A stretch of DNA of 54,005 nt, from contig NZ_LWBS01000416.1 in the NCBI RefSeq assembly GCF_001652265.1, positions 1 to 54,005 on the forward strand, read 5' to 3'. Positions 1 to 8,101 of this stretch are shown one piece after another. The DNA is from Rhizobium leguminosarum. Its GTDB lineage: Bacteria; Pseudomonadota; Alphaproteobacteria; Rhizobiales; Rhizobiaceae. Position 1 is the first letter of the stretch; the number at the start of each line of letters is the position of its first letter. The notes under the pieces were generated by a model that made no database searches, was not told the DNA's origin, and saw only the letters and a program-made list of their open reading frames with translations. The position numbers and the translations under genes are program-made.

Positions 1-248
1 CTGCGGAGACCCATTATGCGGCGACCAGGTGTCGACCGCGCAGACAACCCTGCTCCCGGCGCTGGACAGCTTTGAAGACAACATCGCCCAACCCATCGAA
101 TACGTCGCGTTACGCGTTCTCCAAAAACAGAGCCAATGCCGAATGACAAAACAAAACAGCCTTGACTAAGGCAATGCGATTAGACAACCGCTGCACACTT
201 TTGCGCGACATGCTTTAGGGCTATCTGGAGCTATCTCGTCCCGGGAAT
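1..248. other. Left edge, upstream region of the LysR gene
   Basis: No gene can be assigned with confidence. Plus-strand frame 2 is open from base 2 to a TAA ending at 169, about 55 codons, and could be the 3' end of a gene cut by the window edge. The translated text shows no recognisable motif. The rest is the leader of the LysR gene that follows. Confidence 0.3.
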
Positions 249-1196
249 TTGCGCCTTAAACAGGATACTCATTTGAGCCAGAGAATCTCGGATTTTGATG
301 TAGGTCTTCTTGTAACGCTCGACACGCTCCTGAAGTACCCGAACGTCACCCACGCGGCTGCGCGCCTGAATATCACGCAGTCGGCGCTGTCCGCGCGCCT
401 GACCCGGTTGCGTCAGCTCCTCAACGATCCGCTGTTCGTGCCGGCGGCATCCGGACGAGGCATGATTGCGACGCCGCACGCTTCTGCCCTTGAACCTGAG
501 TTGACCCGCCTTCTCGAGCGGTTCAACGACTTCGTGAATACGGCGCATTCGTTCGATCCGGCAAATAGTAAGAGGGTCTTTCGCATTGCAGCGACCGACA
601 ATCCGGCAGCCGTCCTTGCCCCAGATCTGATTCCGTTGTTCCAAGCCGGAGCACCCATGGCTAAGATCGCCTTCACCCTGCCGAACAAGGCCAAGATTGC
701 TGAGCATTTGGAACAGGGCGACGTCGATCTGTTCGTTGGGGCGGCGGAAGACGGAGCTCCCGAGCTAATTGCCCAGACGCTTTTTCAGGAAGAGTTCGTC
801 ACGGCCCAGCGCCGGGGCCATCCGCGGGGAACGACGCCGCTGACGATCGAGGAATTCTGCGATGCTGAACATCTGCTGATCTCGACCAGCGGCGGTCATT
901 TTTCAGGAATGATCGACAACGCGTTGGCGGAAATCGGCCGCGAGCGCCGGGTATCGATTTCGATCCAGAGCTACGCGCTAGCACCGCTGGTTTTGGCAAG
1001 CACAGACTGCATCTGTACCCTGCCGAGGCGTTTCTTGAAAAGGTTCGAAGACACCCTCGATCTTTTCCCGCCGCCGCTACCCCTATCCGTCTTCGGCATG
1101 AACCTGTTTTGGCATCCGAGAATGAGGACGGACCCGGCTCACATCTGGCTGCGGAAAATGGTGTTGCGGGTGGCCAAGACCACTACGGCCGACTAG
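249..1196 (+). CDS. LysR-family transcriptional regulator
   Basis: A 315-aa protein with an N-terminal winged helix-turn-helix at about residues 15-75 (NVTHAAARLNITQSALS is the recognition region), followed by a periplasmic-binding-like effector domain. Length and layout are usual for LysR regulators, and the opening DFDVGLLVTLDTLL resembles the NodD/LinR-like branch. The frame opens with TTG at 249; a second in-frame TTG at 273 would give MSQRISDFDVG, closer to the usual LysR start, so the N-terminus is uncertain. The next genes are a convergent hydrolase/MBL operon and a GST gene. Control of these by this regulator is plausible, but no operator was identified and the effector is unknown. 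Confidence 0.93.
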   Translation: MRLKQDTHLSQRISDFDVGLLVTLDTLLKYPNVTHAAARLNITQSALSARLTRLRQLLNDPLFVPAASGRGMIATPHASALEPELTRLLERFNDFVNTAHSFDPANSKRVFRIAATDNPAAVLAPDLIPLFQAGAPMAKIAFTLPNKAKIAEHLEQGDVDLFVGAAEDGAPELIAQTLFQEEFVTAQRRGHPRGTTPLTIEEFCDAEHLLISTSGGHFSGMIDNALAEIGRERRVSISIQSYALAPLVLASTDCICTLPRRFLKRFEDTLDLFPPPLPLSVFGMNLFWHPRMRTDPAHIWLRKMVLRVAKTTTAD

Positions 1197-1200
1197 ATGT

Positions 1201-1237
1201 GAGCGTTTCCTTTTTCTCTGAATCACGGAAATGCTCT
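1201..1237. repeat. Dispersed palindrome P1, copy 1
   Basis: Imperfect inverted repeat with arms GAGCGTTTCC (1201-1210) and GGAAATGCTC (1227-1236) around a loop that contains GAATC. The reverse complement of a second copy at 34973-35015 matches it over nearly the full length. It lies four bases after the LysR stop codon, so it could also act as a transcript end structure. Confidence 0.7.
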
Positions 1238-1242
1238 GAGAA

Positions 1243-1262
1243 GGGCCGCTCGAAAGCGGCCC
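1243..1262. terminator. Hairpin between convergent LysR and hydrolase genes
   Basis: Stem GGGCCGCT (1243-1250) and AGCGGCCC (1255-1262) with a CGAA loop, placed between two convergent genes. There is no long T run on either side, so the terminator role is inferred from position and stem strength. Confidence 0.55.
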
Positions 1263-1283
1263 CTTCCATTGCGTATATCCACC

Positions 1284-2273
1284 TCATTCCGGCGCGTAGA
1301 CGTCTTGGAAAAATTCGGAAATCGCGCGGAACGCTCTCATCCTGTTCTTTTCCAGGAGCGCCATGTGGGTTGCTTCGCCGATCTCGATCCAGACCCGGTT
1401 TGGCGAAGACGTCAGTTCCAGAAAGTAGGCCAGTGCGAGATCGATGGGCACGTCCACGTCCCATTCACCATGCAGCAACAAGACCGGAACGGTGATGTCG
1501 GACGGGTTATAATAGGGCTTTCCCGCCCGCCAGTAGTCCCTGATATCCTGGATCGGACCATTTGTGGCCCGCAGCTTCCCGGGTTCTCTGCTTTCGCTCC
1601 ACGGGTCGTCCGCGAGCGTGGCCGCGGCCCACTGTTCGAACCAACCCTTGGGGATGATCGTGTCGCGGGCGTGCTCCGGTGCGGTCCCTAACCACCGCGG
1701 CAGCGTATTCATCACGGGCACCAGTCGATAGGCCGCAAGATCGCCGCCCATGTCCAGCGGGATCGGCGTTTCGCTCAGCCACTGTGGCGCGAGAACAGAC
1801 AATTTTACGACCTTGTCAGGGTTTTTCACGGTATACGCTCCGATCACCGTGCCACCCCAGGACATCGCGAAGATATTCACCTTGGAAAGGCGGCGGTGGG
1901 CAAGGACGAAATCGACGGCCGAACTGAAATCGCGCACGCCGATATCGGTATCGATGAGCGGCGGTGAGAGCTTGGGTTCCCGTTCCATGGCTTCGGGCCG
2001 CGAGGACTTGCCGTAGCCCCGGACATCGACCGCGAAGACGTCGAAGCCTTGCGACGCGAGGTAGTCCATGAACGAGAACCCGCCAAGCGCAACATCATAC
2101 AGGCTTCCCGACGAATATGTCGCGCCGTGCACCATGACGATCGTGGTCTCGGGCGAGAAACGTTCCATTGAGGAAGGCCGCTTGTTTCGAACATAAAGCT
2201 CAATGCCCGCGGTATCGCTCGGGATACGGTGCTCGGAGGCAACGACGGCGTTCATATCGATGTTGTTGGTCAT
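1284..2273 (-). CDS. Alpha/beta-hydrolase
   Basis: A 329-aa alpha/beta-hydrolase starting at ATG 2273, chosen because GAGGAC lies just upstream; the frame stays open to 2384, but that would overlap the preceding gene. The oxyanion region is VHGATYSSG, the nucleophile elbow is FAMSWGGT (Ala in the usual first Gly place), the acid is probably in HGEWDVDVP, and the histidine is in GEATHMALL. These support a serine esterase/lactonase/dehalogenase-like fold, but the substrate cannot be read. It is the second gene of an operon with the MBL-fold hydrolase, ten bases downstream of that stop codon. No signal peptide is evident, so it is probably cytoplasmic. Confidence 0.9.
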   Translation of the reverse strand: MTNNIDMNAVVASEHRIPSDTAGIELYVRNKRPSSMERFSPETTIVMVHGATYSSGSLYDVALGGFSFMDYLASQGFDVFAVDVRGYGKSSRPEAMEREPKLSPPLIDTDIGVRDFSSAVDFVLAHRRLSKVNIFAMSWGGTVIGAYTVKNPDKVVKLSVLAPQWLSETPIPLDMGGDLAAYRLVPVMNTLPRWLGTAPEHARDTIIPKGWFEQWAAATLADDPWSESREPGKLRATNGPIQDIRDYWRAGKPYYNPSDITVPVLLLHGEWDVDVPIDLALAYFLELTSSPNRVWIEIGEATHMALLEKNRMRAFRAISEFFQDVYAPE

Positions 2274-2283
2274 TTCGGCGTCC

Positions 2284-3174
2284 TCAAAAATAGGTCCAGC
2301 TGAAGCCTTCTGCGACCCTTCCGACGACGCCTGCGGACGAGGCAGGAAAGTGTGTCGCAAGGTAGAGAGCGTCCTCGTCTGCAAGCAGGTTCAGCATGCG
2401 TAGGCGCGAGGCGGACGCTTCAGACTGAAACTCGCAGAATACGGTATTGAGGTCCGGCCGGTAGACCTGGACCGGGCTGTGCATGATGTCGCCGCCGAAG
2501 ATCGCGGTTTCTCCGTGGGATCTCAGCGCGATCGACATGTGTCCGACACTGTGTCCGGGCGTTGGGATGAACTCGAAGATATCGAGGTAGCGGCCGCCTG
2601 AGGGTTGGATGAAATCCGCCAGGCCGGCCTCGATGATCGGCGCTACGCTGTCTTCGAAGACGCCGAGGCTGGGGACGTTGACTTCGTTATGGCTGTCCGC
2701 GCTTGAATAGTATTCGCATTCGAGGCGTGGAAACACGTACCGGGCGTTGGGGAACGCCGGCACCCATTTGCCGTCCTCGAGTCGAGTATTCCATCCGCTG
2801 TGGTCGACATGAAGGTGGGTGTTGAAGACGAAGTCGACGTGTTCGGGGTGTACACCAACCGCCTTGAGTCGCTCGATAAACGGTATCGACTGACGGTGGA
2901 AAGTCGGATTTCTCGGCCTCTCCTTGTCGTTTCCGGAGCCTGTATCGATGAGGATCAGGTGCTCCGGCGTGCGGACGACCCATGTGTGGACGCTGAGCCT
3001 GAAGCTGTCGCCGCCTTCTTCCAGATACTCGCGCAGCGCGCCGTCCGTACCTGTAATGTTCGACGCCTCCGCCGCCGGGTAAAGAAACGAAGCGGGGACG
3101 TTCCTGAGTTCCTGCTCCTCGACCTTGGTGATAGTAGCATCGCCGACGCGATGGGACTTGAAATTGGGGGGCAT
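2284..3174 (-). CDS. MBL-fold metallo-hydrolase
   Basis: A 296-aa metallo-beta-lactamase-fold hydrolase. The zinc motif THLHVDHSGWN (HxHxDH) is intact, with later metal ligands in TPGHSVGHM and GGDIMHSP and a C-terminal ATHFPA. This arrangement fits the lactonase/glyoxalase-II-like branch that includes N-acyl-homoserine lactonases, but the substrate is not determined. Start ATG 3174 has AAGGA nearby; the upstream extension to 3357 is arginine/serine-rich and unlikely to be translated. First gene of a two-gene operon with the alpha/beta-hydrolase and divergent from the GST gene. Together the three suggest breakdown or detoxification of an ester, lactone or electrophile. Confidence 0.92.
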   Translation of the reverse strand: MPPNFKSHRVGDATITKVEEQELRNVPASFLYPAAEASNITGTDGALREYLEEGGDSFRLSVHTWVVRTPEHLILIDTGSGNDKERPRNPTFHRQSIPFIERLKAVGVHPEHVDFVFNTHLHVDHSGWNTRLEDGKWVPAFPNARYVFPRLECEYYSSADSHNEVNVPSLGVFEDSVAPIIEAGLADFIQPSGGRYLDIFEFIPTPGHSVGHMSIALRSHGETAIFGGDIMHSPVQVYRPDLNTVFCEFQSEASASRLRMLNLLADEDALYLATHFPASSAGVVGRVAEGFSWTYF

Positions 3175-3350
3175 GGCAATCCTTTGCGACCTTGGCCGTC
3201 TCGAGTCAGCAAAACTTACCGGGTCGACACTCAGGCGAGAAATCGAACCAGGTGATACGACCGATCGACAGGATCGATTGGTCGGATGTCGGGATCGGAA
3301 GCATTGTCGGCAGCGGCCGCTCGAAAAATGGGCGGCGATCTCTTTCACGG
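3175..3350. promoter_or_regulatory. Divergent promoter region, MBL operon / GST
   Basis: A 176-bp region between divergent genes must hold both promoters. It contains repeated GATCG words around 3260-3300 (for example CCGATCGACAGGATCGATTG), a possible regulator-binding cluster. No clear -35/-10 pair could be assigned. Confidence 0.4.
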
Positions 3351-4031
3351 ATGGCAATGATGAACTTCTATTTCCACGCGACTCCGAATTCCATGAAGGT
3401 TGCCGTGCTGCTGCATGAACTGGACCTTCCCTTCGACGTCACCCCTATCGATATCTCAAAAGGAGAGCAGCACTCACCGGAGTTCCGGACCGTCAATCCG
3501 AATGGCAAGGTGCCTGCTCTCGTCGACGACGGGGTCAAGGTTTTCGATTCCCATGCGATCTTGCTCTATCTCGCCGCAAAGCATGACAAGTTCATTCCGA
3601 CGGACCCGGCGAAGAAGGCCGCGATGCTTTCATGGTTGCAGTTGGTGGCGACCGGACTTTCGCCCTTCTCCGGCCAGGCGATCCACTTCCTTCACTACGC
3701 TCCGGAAGACCTGCCATACGCGAAGACCCGCTACCTGAACGAAGTCAGCCGCACCTATAAGGTGCTTGATGAAAGGCTGGCTGTTTCGGACTGGCTCGCG
3801 GGAAACGAATATACCGTCGCTGACATGGCCTTGTGGGGCTGGGCGGCCTCGGCAGGTTACATCTTCGGAGAAGAGGGCCTGAACGGTTTCCCCGCCGTCA
3901 AGCGCTTCATGGAAAAGATGTTCGAACGCCCCGCGGTTCAGCAAGCGATCGCTTTAAAAGCTTCGCACACGTTCAAGACGGAATTGGACGACGAGACGCG
4001 AAAGGCGCTTTTCCCGCAGAACGCCAAATAG
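3351..4031 (+). CDS. Glutathione S-transferase
   Basis: A 226-aa cytosolic-type GST. The N-terminal thioredoxin-like domain runs from about residue 4 to 80 and has NPNGKVPALVDDG (cis-Pro, glutathione backbone contact) and FDSHAILLYLA (the SNAIL/TRAIL-like motif). An all-alpha C-terminal domain follows, with the N-capping region EYTVADMALWGWA. It would conjugate or isomerise electrophilic compounds using glutathione. Start ATG 3351 is preferred, with ATG 3357 and 3360 as close alternatives; the longer upstream frame is low-complexity and overlaps the divergent promoter. Divergent from the MBL-hydrolase operon, so possibly part of the same detoxification response. Confidence 0.93.
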   Translation: MAMMNFYFHATPNSMKVAVLLHELDLPFDVTPIDISKGEQHSPEFRTVNPNGKVPALVDDGVKVFDSHAILLYLAAKHDKFIPTDPAKKAAMLSWLQLVATGLSPFSGQAIHFLHYAPEDLPYAKTRYLNEVSRTYKVLDERLAVSDWLAGNEYTVADMALWGWAASAGYIFGEEGLNGFPAVKRFMEKMFERPAVQQAIALKASHTFKTELDDETRKALFPQNAK

Positions 4032-4080
4032 CTGGATTGCGGCCGTAGATCGCGCAGTGTGATGCGCTGCACTTGCCTGG

Positions 4081-4122
4081 AACAGGATGATTTCAGGCTG
4101 GGCCTAAAATCTGAATCCTGTT
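4081..4122. repeat. Intergenic palindrome P2
   Basis: Nested inverted repeat with outer arms AACAGGAT (4081-4088) and ATCCTGTT (4115-4122), inner arms GATTT/AAATC, and a central AGGC/GCCT pair. It lies between the convergent GST and aglR genes. It may serve as a transcript end, but its layered symmetry resembles the dispersed palindromes of rhizobial genomes. Confidence 0.65.
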
Positions 4123-4138
4123 CTAAACTAAAGAGTTA

Positions 4139-4185
4139 GAGCATGATGTCGTCCGAAAATCGCTCACACTTTTCGGCATCATGCT
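4139..4185. repeat. Dispersed palindrome P3, copy 1
   Basis: A 47-bp element identical to 37052-37098. Outer arms AGCATGATG and CATCATGCT, inner arms CCGAAAA and TTTTCGG, loop around TCGCTCACAC. Exact identity over 33 kb of separation shows a dispersed repeat rather than a local terminator. Confidence 0.9.
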
Positions 4186-4214
4186 CTAGCTAGCGCGGGG
4201 ATACCAGCGCTAAA

Positions 4215-5240
4215 TCAGGCCTGGGGAACAGGGCCGGTCGAAGCCCTGACGATCAGCTCGGTCTTCCAGAGCTCCTGGTCGGGGAAGGGGCCGGCCTGCT
4301 TCACGGTGCCGATCAGCCGCTGCGCGATGCGAACGCCCGCCGCCCGCAATGAAGAGCGCGACGTCGTCAGCGGCACGGAAAAGCTTTCCGGTTTCAGCAG
4401 CGGCAGCACGTCGTCATGGGCGATCAGCGAGATATCCTCGCCGAGCCGCAATCCGGCCTGGTTGACCGCGCGGATCGCGCCGAGCGCCAGCACCGTACTG
4501 GAGCAGAGGATCGCCGTTGGCCGCTCCGGCAATTGCAGAAAATGTTCCATCGCCAGCAGGCCTTGCTCGTCCGTCATCAGCGCGTGGCTCATGCAACCTT
4601 CCTCGAGCGCGAGCCCGCGCTCGGCAAGGGCTGATATGACGCCGTTCTTCCTGCGGATGGCGAAATCGAGATGCATCGGTCCGTTCATTAGCGCAAAGCG
4701 CGTATGACCGAGCTGCAGCAGGAGTCGTGTCGCATCGTAGAAGGCGCCTTCATTGTCGATGTCGAGATAGGGATAGTCCGGCTCCGAACCGAAGGAGCGG
4801 CCGTGCACGACATAGGGCATCGACAGTGATTTCAGCATGGCGAGCCGCGGGTCGTGGCCGCGCATATAGGCGACGAATAGGGCATCGACGTTGCCGCTGA
4901 TCGCAAGGCGGCGAAGGGCCGCTACCTCGTCATCCGGGTCGGCCGGCATAATCACGAAGTGGAAATCGTGGCGTACGGCCTCTTCGCCGAGCCCGGCCAG
5001 GAATTCACCGAAATGCACGTCGGACTGGTGGCCGGGCGCCGTCGGCATGACGAGGCCGATCGAGCCTGCTTTGCCGGTCGCAAGCCGCTGCGCCGCCTTG
5101 TTCGGCCGGTACCCGGTTTCCTTGACAGCCTGGAGCACACGCTCCCGGGTCGCCTCGTTGACCTCGGGATAGCCGTTCAGCGCCCGGCTCACCGTCGTCT
5201 GCGACAGCCCCAGCAATTCCGATAGCTGTTTGAGATTCAC
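4215..5240 (-). CDS. aglR: LacI-family repressor of the agl operon, AglR
   Basis: A 341-aa LacI/GalR regulator. Helix-turn-helix at residues 1-25 (LSELLGLSQTTVSRALNG), hinge helix with the typical GYRPNKAAQRLATG, then a periplasmic-binding-like sugar domain (GSIGLVMPT onward). The start codon is GTG at 5240 with GGAGGA upstream. It is divergent from aglE, and the shared intergenic region holds two AAAGCGCTTT palindromes of the type bound by LacI proteins. By analogy with the Sinorhizobium agl locus it should repress alpha-glucoside uptake until an alpha-glucoside or its product binds. The inducer is inferred from the neighbouring genes. Confidence 0.92.
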   Translation of the reverse strand: MNLKQLSELLGLSQTTVSRALNGYPEVNEATRERVLQAVKETGYRPNKAAQRLATGKAGSIGLVMPTAPGHQSDVHFGEFLAGLGEEAVRHDFHFVIMPADPDDEVAALRRLAISGNVDALFVAYMRGHDPRLAMLKSLSMPYVVHGRSFGSEPDYPYLDIDNEGAFYDATRLLLQLGHTRFALMNGPMHLDFAIRRKNGVISALAERGLALEEGCMSHALMTDEQGLLAMEHFLQLPERPTAILCSSTVLALGAIRAVNQAGLRLGEDISLIAHDDVLPLLKPESFSVPLTTSRSSLRAAGVRIAQRLIGTVKQAGPFPDQELWKTELIVRASTGPVPQA

Positions 5241-5308
5241 CTGCTATGCTTCCTCCCGGCCCGCCCGTCAGCCGTCCTGAAAAGGCCTGCCGCCTCCCAG
5301 TGGCATCC

Positions 5309-5318
5309 AAAGCGCTTT
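5309..5318. promoter_or_regulatory. LacI-type operator O1, aglR-proximal
   Basis: AAAGCGCTTT, a perfect 10-bp palindrome of the LacI/GalR operator type, 69 bp upstream of the aglR start. A matching site lies 162 bp away, centre to centre. Binding by AglR is inferred. Confidence 0.75.
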
Positions 5319-5433
5319 CAATTATGTATCATCTGCTGCGCTTGACTCAAGAAAAATCGCTCCATATCTCCCGGGAGGCGTTGCTGCGCTGCGATTTCGA
5401 GCATGTTCACAGCGGGTTTTCGCGAATTGACTT

Positions 5434-5463
5434 GACTCCATTCCACCGAAAGTGGAATGAGTC
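5434..5463. promoter_or_regulatory. Inverted repeat upstream of aglE
   Basis: Arms GACTCCATTCCAC and GTGGAATGAGTC around CGAAA, with one bulged base. It lies just upstream of operator O2. It could be a second regulator site or a leader hairpin. Confidence 0.5.
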
Positions 5464-5468
5464 GGGTG

Positions 5469-5482
5469 TCAAAGCGCTTTGA
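5469..5482. promoter_or_regulatory. LacI-type operator O2, aglE-proximal
   Basis: TCAAAGCGCTTTGA, a perfect 14-bp palindrome 55 bp upstream of the aglE start, sharing its 10-bp core with O1. It fits the LacI-family operator consensus and sits where a bound repressor would block the agl promoter. Confidence 0.82.
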
Positions 5483-5537
5483 AATTTCTTTTGGAGGGAA
5501 TTCGGCGCGGTTGGGATTGTGATGGGAGGTTGATCAC

Positions 5538-6899
5538 ATGAAAAAGTCATTTTTGATGGGCGTTGCCGTGGCAGCGCTTTTTGCCGGTGCTGCGTCCGCG
5601 GCCGATTTGAAATTTGCCCCGGGACAGGATTCCAAGTTCAACTGGAAGAGCTATGACGAGTTCAAGGCTGCTCATGCCGATCTGAAGGGCCAGCCGCTGA
5701 CGATCTTCGGGCCGTGGCGCGGCGAGGACGAGGCGTTCTTCATGAGCGTGCTTGCCTATTTCACCGAAGCCACAGGCATCGATGCCAAATACTCCTCTTC
5801 CGAAAACTACGAACAGCAGATCGTCATCGATACGCAGGCGGGCTCGCCACCGAACATTGCCGTTCTGCCGCAGCCCGGCCTGCTGGCCGATCTCGCCAGC
5901 AAGGGCTTCCTGACGCCGCTCGGCGATGACAACTCCAAGTGGATCAAGGACAATTACGGCGCCGGCGACAGCTGGGTCGGTTACGGCACCTACAAGGGCA
6001 AGGACGGCAAGGAAGCCTTCTACGCCTTCCCCTACAAGGCCGACGTAAAATCGCTGGTCTGGTATGTTCCGGAGAACTTCGAGGAAGCCGGTTACAAGAT
6101 CCCGACGACCATGGAAGAGCTGCATGCCCTGACCGATCAGATCGTCAAGGACGGCGGCGTTCCCTGGTGCATCGGTCTCGGTTCCGGCGGCGCCACCGGC
6201 TGGCCGGCGACCGACTGGGTCGAGGACATCATGCTGCGCATGCAGCCGCCGGAAGCCTACGACAAGTGGACGACCAACGAGCTGAAGTTCACCGATCCGG
6301 CCGTCGTTGCCGCGATCGACGAGTTCGGCAAGTTCGCCAAAAACGCGAAATACGTCGATGGCGGTGTCGCAGCCGTGGCCTCGACCGATTTCCGCGACAG
6401 CCCGAAGGGCCTATTCGCGGTTCCGCCGAAGTGCTACATGCACCATCAGGCCTCGTTCATCCCGTCCTTCTTCCCTGAAGGCACGAAGCTCGGCCAGGAT
6501 GCCGACTTCTTCTACATGCCGACCTTTGCTTCGCATCCCGAACTCGGCAAGCCGGTTCTCGGCGCCGGCACGCTCGTTTCGATCGCCAAGGACTCGAAGA
6601 CGGCCCGCGCCTTCATAGACTTCCTGAAGACCCCGATCGCCCATGAGGTCTGGATGGCGCAGTCGAGCTTCCTGACGCCGTATAAGGGCGTCAGCACCGA
6701 GGCCTATGCCAACCCGCAGATGAAGAAGGAAGGCGATATCCTGACCTCCGCCACCACCTTCCGCTTCGACGGTTCCGACCTGATGCCGGGCAAGATCGGC
6801 GCCGGCGCCTTCTGGACCGGCATGGTCGATTTCGTCGGCGGCAAGTCGGCCGAAGAGTCTGCTGGCGAAATCCAGAGCGCCTGGGACGGCATCAAGTAA
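5538..6899 (+). CDS. aglE: Alpha-glucoside ABC transporter, periplasmic binding protein AglE
   Basis: A 453-aa extracellular solute-binding protein (family 1). Signal peptide at about residues 1-21 with cleavage after ASA (MKKSFLMGVAVAALF then ASAAD). The mature part contains GPWRGEDEAFF and repeated Trp/Tyr residues suited to oligosaccharide binding. It should capture alpha-glucosides such as maltose, trehalose and sucrose in the periplasm and pass them to AglF-AglG. Strong ribosome site GGGAGG ahead of ATG 5538. First gene of the agl operon. Two stable hairpins follow before aglF, which would favour higher levels of this protein than of the permeases. Confidence 0.94.
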   Translation: MKKSFLMGVAVAALFAGAASAADLKFAPGQDSKFNWKSYDEFKAAHADLKGQPLTIFGPWRGEDEAFFMSVLAYFTEATGIDAKYSSSENYEQQIVIDTQAGSPPNIAVLPQPGLLADLASKGFLTPLGDDNSKWIKDNYGAGDSWVGYGTYKGKDGKEAFYAFPYKADVKSLVWYVPENFEEAGYKIPTTMEELHALTDQIVKDGGVPWCIGLGSGGATGWPATDWVEDIMLRMQPPEAYDKWTTNELKFTDPAVVAAIDEFGKFAKNAKYVDGGVAAVASTDFRDSPKGLFAVPPKCYMHHQASFIPSFFPEGTKLGQDADFFYMPTFASHPELGKPVLGAGTLVSIAKDSKTARAFIDFLKTPIAHEVWMAQSSFLTPYKGVSTEAYANPQMKKEGDILTSATTFRFDGSDLMPGKIGAGAFWTGMVDFVGGKSAEESAGEIQSAWDGIK

Positions 6900-6910
6900 T
6901 CCCCAAAATT

Positions 6911-6934
6911 ATGCCGCCGGCTTGCCGGCGGCAT
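6911..6934 (+). promoter_or_regulatory. Intercistronic hairpin 1 (aglE-aglF)
   Basis: ATGCCGCCGG and CCGGCGGCAT form a perfect 10-bp stem closed by a four-base loop, 11 bases after the aglE stop codon. No T run follows, so transcript protection or partial termination is more likely than full termination. Confidence 0.65.
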
Positions 6935-6947
6935 GGCTTGCATGACT

Positions 6948-6972
6948 GGCCGGGCTCGCAAAGAGCCCGGCC
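6948..6972 (+). promoter_or_regulatory. Intercistronic hairpin 2 (aglE-aglF)
   Basis: GGCCGGGCTC (6948-6957) and GAGCCCGGCC (6963-6972) form a perfect 10-bp stem with a 5-base loop. Together with hairpin 1 it makes a tandem structure downstream of the binding-protein gene, comparable in position to REP hairpins after malE in enteric bacteria. Confidence 0.65.
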
Positions 6973-7086
6973 ATCGCAGGATATATTGTGATTGGGCAAT
7001 ACAAATAGATTGACGATGACCGGCGTTGACCCGTCAGCATAAAAACCGGTCGGAATAAGATCAGGGGAAGCAGGGGAGGGACGAAA

Positions 7087-8100
7087 ATGCTGTTGCAGAT
7101 AGTGTCCGCTTTGGGCGTCGTGGTCGTCGCCGTTTTCGCGTGCTCGGCCTATTTCTATTTTTCGAACAAGATCCTGGATCTCGCACTGCCGGTGAAGGAT
7201 GGCGACATCCGCGCCGCATCGCGCAATCTCAACCGCCGTGCACTCGTCCGGCCGTGGCTGTTCATCGGCCCGGCGCTCTTCCTGCTGATCGTCTATCTCG
7301 TCTATCCCGTCGTTGCGACCTTCATCCTCTCCTTCTACGACCGTGCCGGTCTGCAGTTCGTCGGCCTCGCCAATTACAAATGGGCGCTCGGCGACCGCGA
7401 ATTCCGCCAGTCGATCTTCAACAACATCCTCTGGCTTGCCGTGGTGCCGGCCGCCTGCACCTTCTTCGGCCTCGTCATCGCCGTGATGACCGACCGCATC
7501 TGGTGGGGCAATATCGCCAAGAGCATCGTCTTCATGCCGATGGCGATCTCCTTCGTCGGCGCCTCGGTCATCTGGAAGTTCATCTACGAATATCGCGGTG
7601 GCAACGACGTCCAGATCGGCCTGCTGAACGCCATCGTCCAGACGTTCGGCGGCACACCTGAGGTGTGGATCTCAGTTCCCTTCTGGAACAACTTCTTCCT
7701 GATGATCATCCTGATCTGGATCCAGACCGGTTTCGCCATGGTCATTCTTTCGGCTGCCCTTCGCGGCATTCCCGAGGAGACGATAGAGGCCGCCGTCATC
7801 GACGGCGCCAATGGCTGGCAGATCTTCTGGCGCATCATGGTGCCGCAGATCTGGGGCTCCATCGCGGTCGTCTGGACGACGATCACCATCCTCGTCCTCA
7901 AGGTCTTCGATATCGTGCTGACCATGACCAACGGCCAGTGGCAGTCGATGGTGCTGGCGAATCTGATGTTCAACTGGCTGTTTCGCGGCGGCGGCGATTC
8001 CGGCCGAAGCGCCGTCATTGCCATCATCATCATGCTCGCCGTCACGCCGATCATGGTTTGGAATGTGCGACGCGCCAATCGCGAACTGAAGGGCCACTGA
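7087..8100 (+). CDS. aglF: Alpha-glucoside ABC transporter permease AglF
   Basis: A 337-aa inner-membrane permease of the MalF-like class. Hydrophobic segments occur at about residues 1-25, 57-80, 113-140, 150-172, 205-230 and 300-325. The cytoplasmic EAA loop that docks on the ATPase reads EAAVIDGANGWQIFWRIMV. Paired with AglG to form the membrane channel for alpha-glucosides. Start ATG 7087 has GGGAGGGA upstream. The gene lies 187 bp after aglE, the gap being filled by two hairpins, and its stop codon is one base before the aglG start. Confidence 0.94.
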   Translation: MLLQIVSALGVVVVAVFACSAYFYFSNKILDLALPVKDGDIRAASRNLNRRALVRPWLFIGPALFLLIVYLVYPVVATFILSFYDRAGLQFVGLANYKWALGDREFRQSIFNNILWLAVVPAACTFFGLVIAVMTDRIWWGNIAKSIVFMPMAISFVGASVIWKFIYEYRGGNDVQIGLLNAIVQTFGGTPEVWISVPFWNNFFLMIILIWIQTGFAMVILSAALRGIPEETIEAAVIDGANGWQIFWRIMVPQIWGSIAVVWTTITILVLKVFDIVLTMTNGQWQSMVLANLMFNWLFRGGGDSGRSAVIAIIIMLAVTPIMVWNVRRANRELKGH

Positions 8101-8101
8101 G

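Noticed and set aside
231..707. A 158-codon minus-strand frame over the LysR gene
   Set aside because: Opposite to a clear LysR reading frame, with no domain of its own.
5341..5370. A sigma-70-like promoter starting CTTGACT for aglE
   Set aside because: The -35 element is good but no -10 hexamer occurs at 16-18 bp spacing; the match is too weak to annotate.
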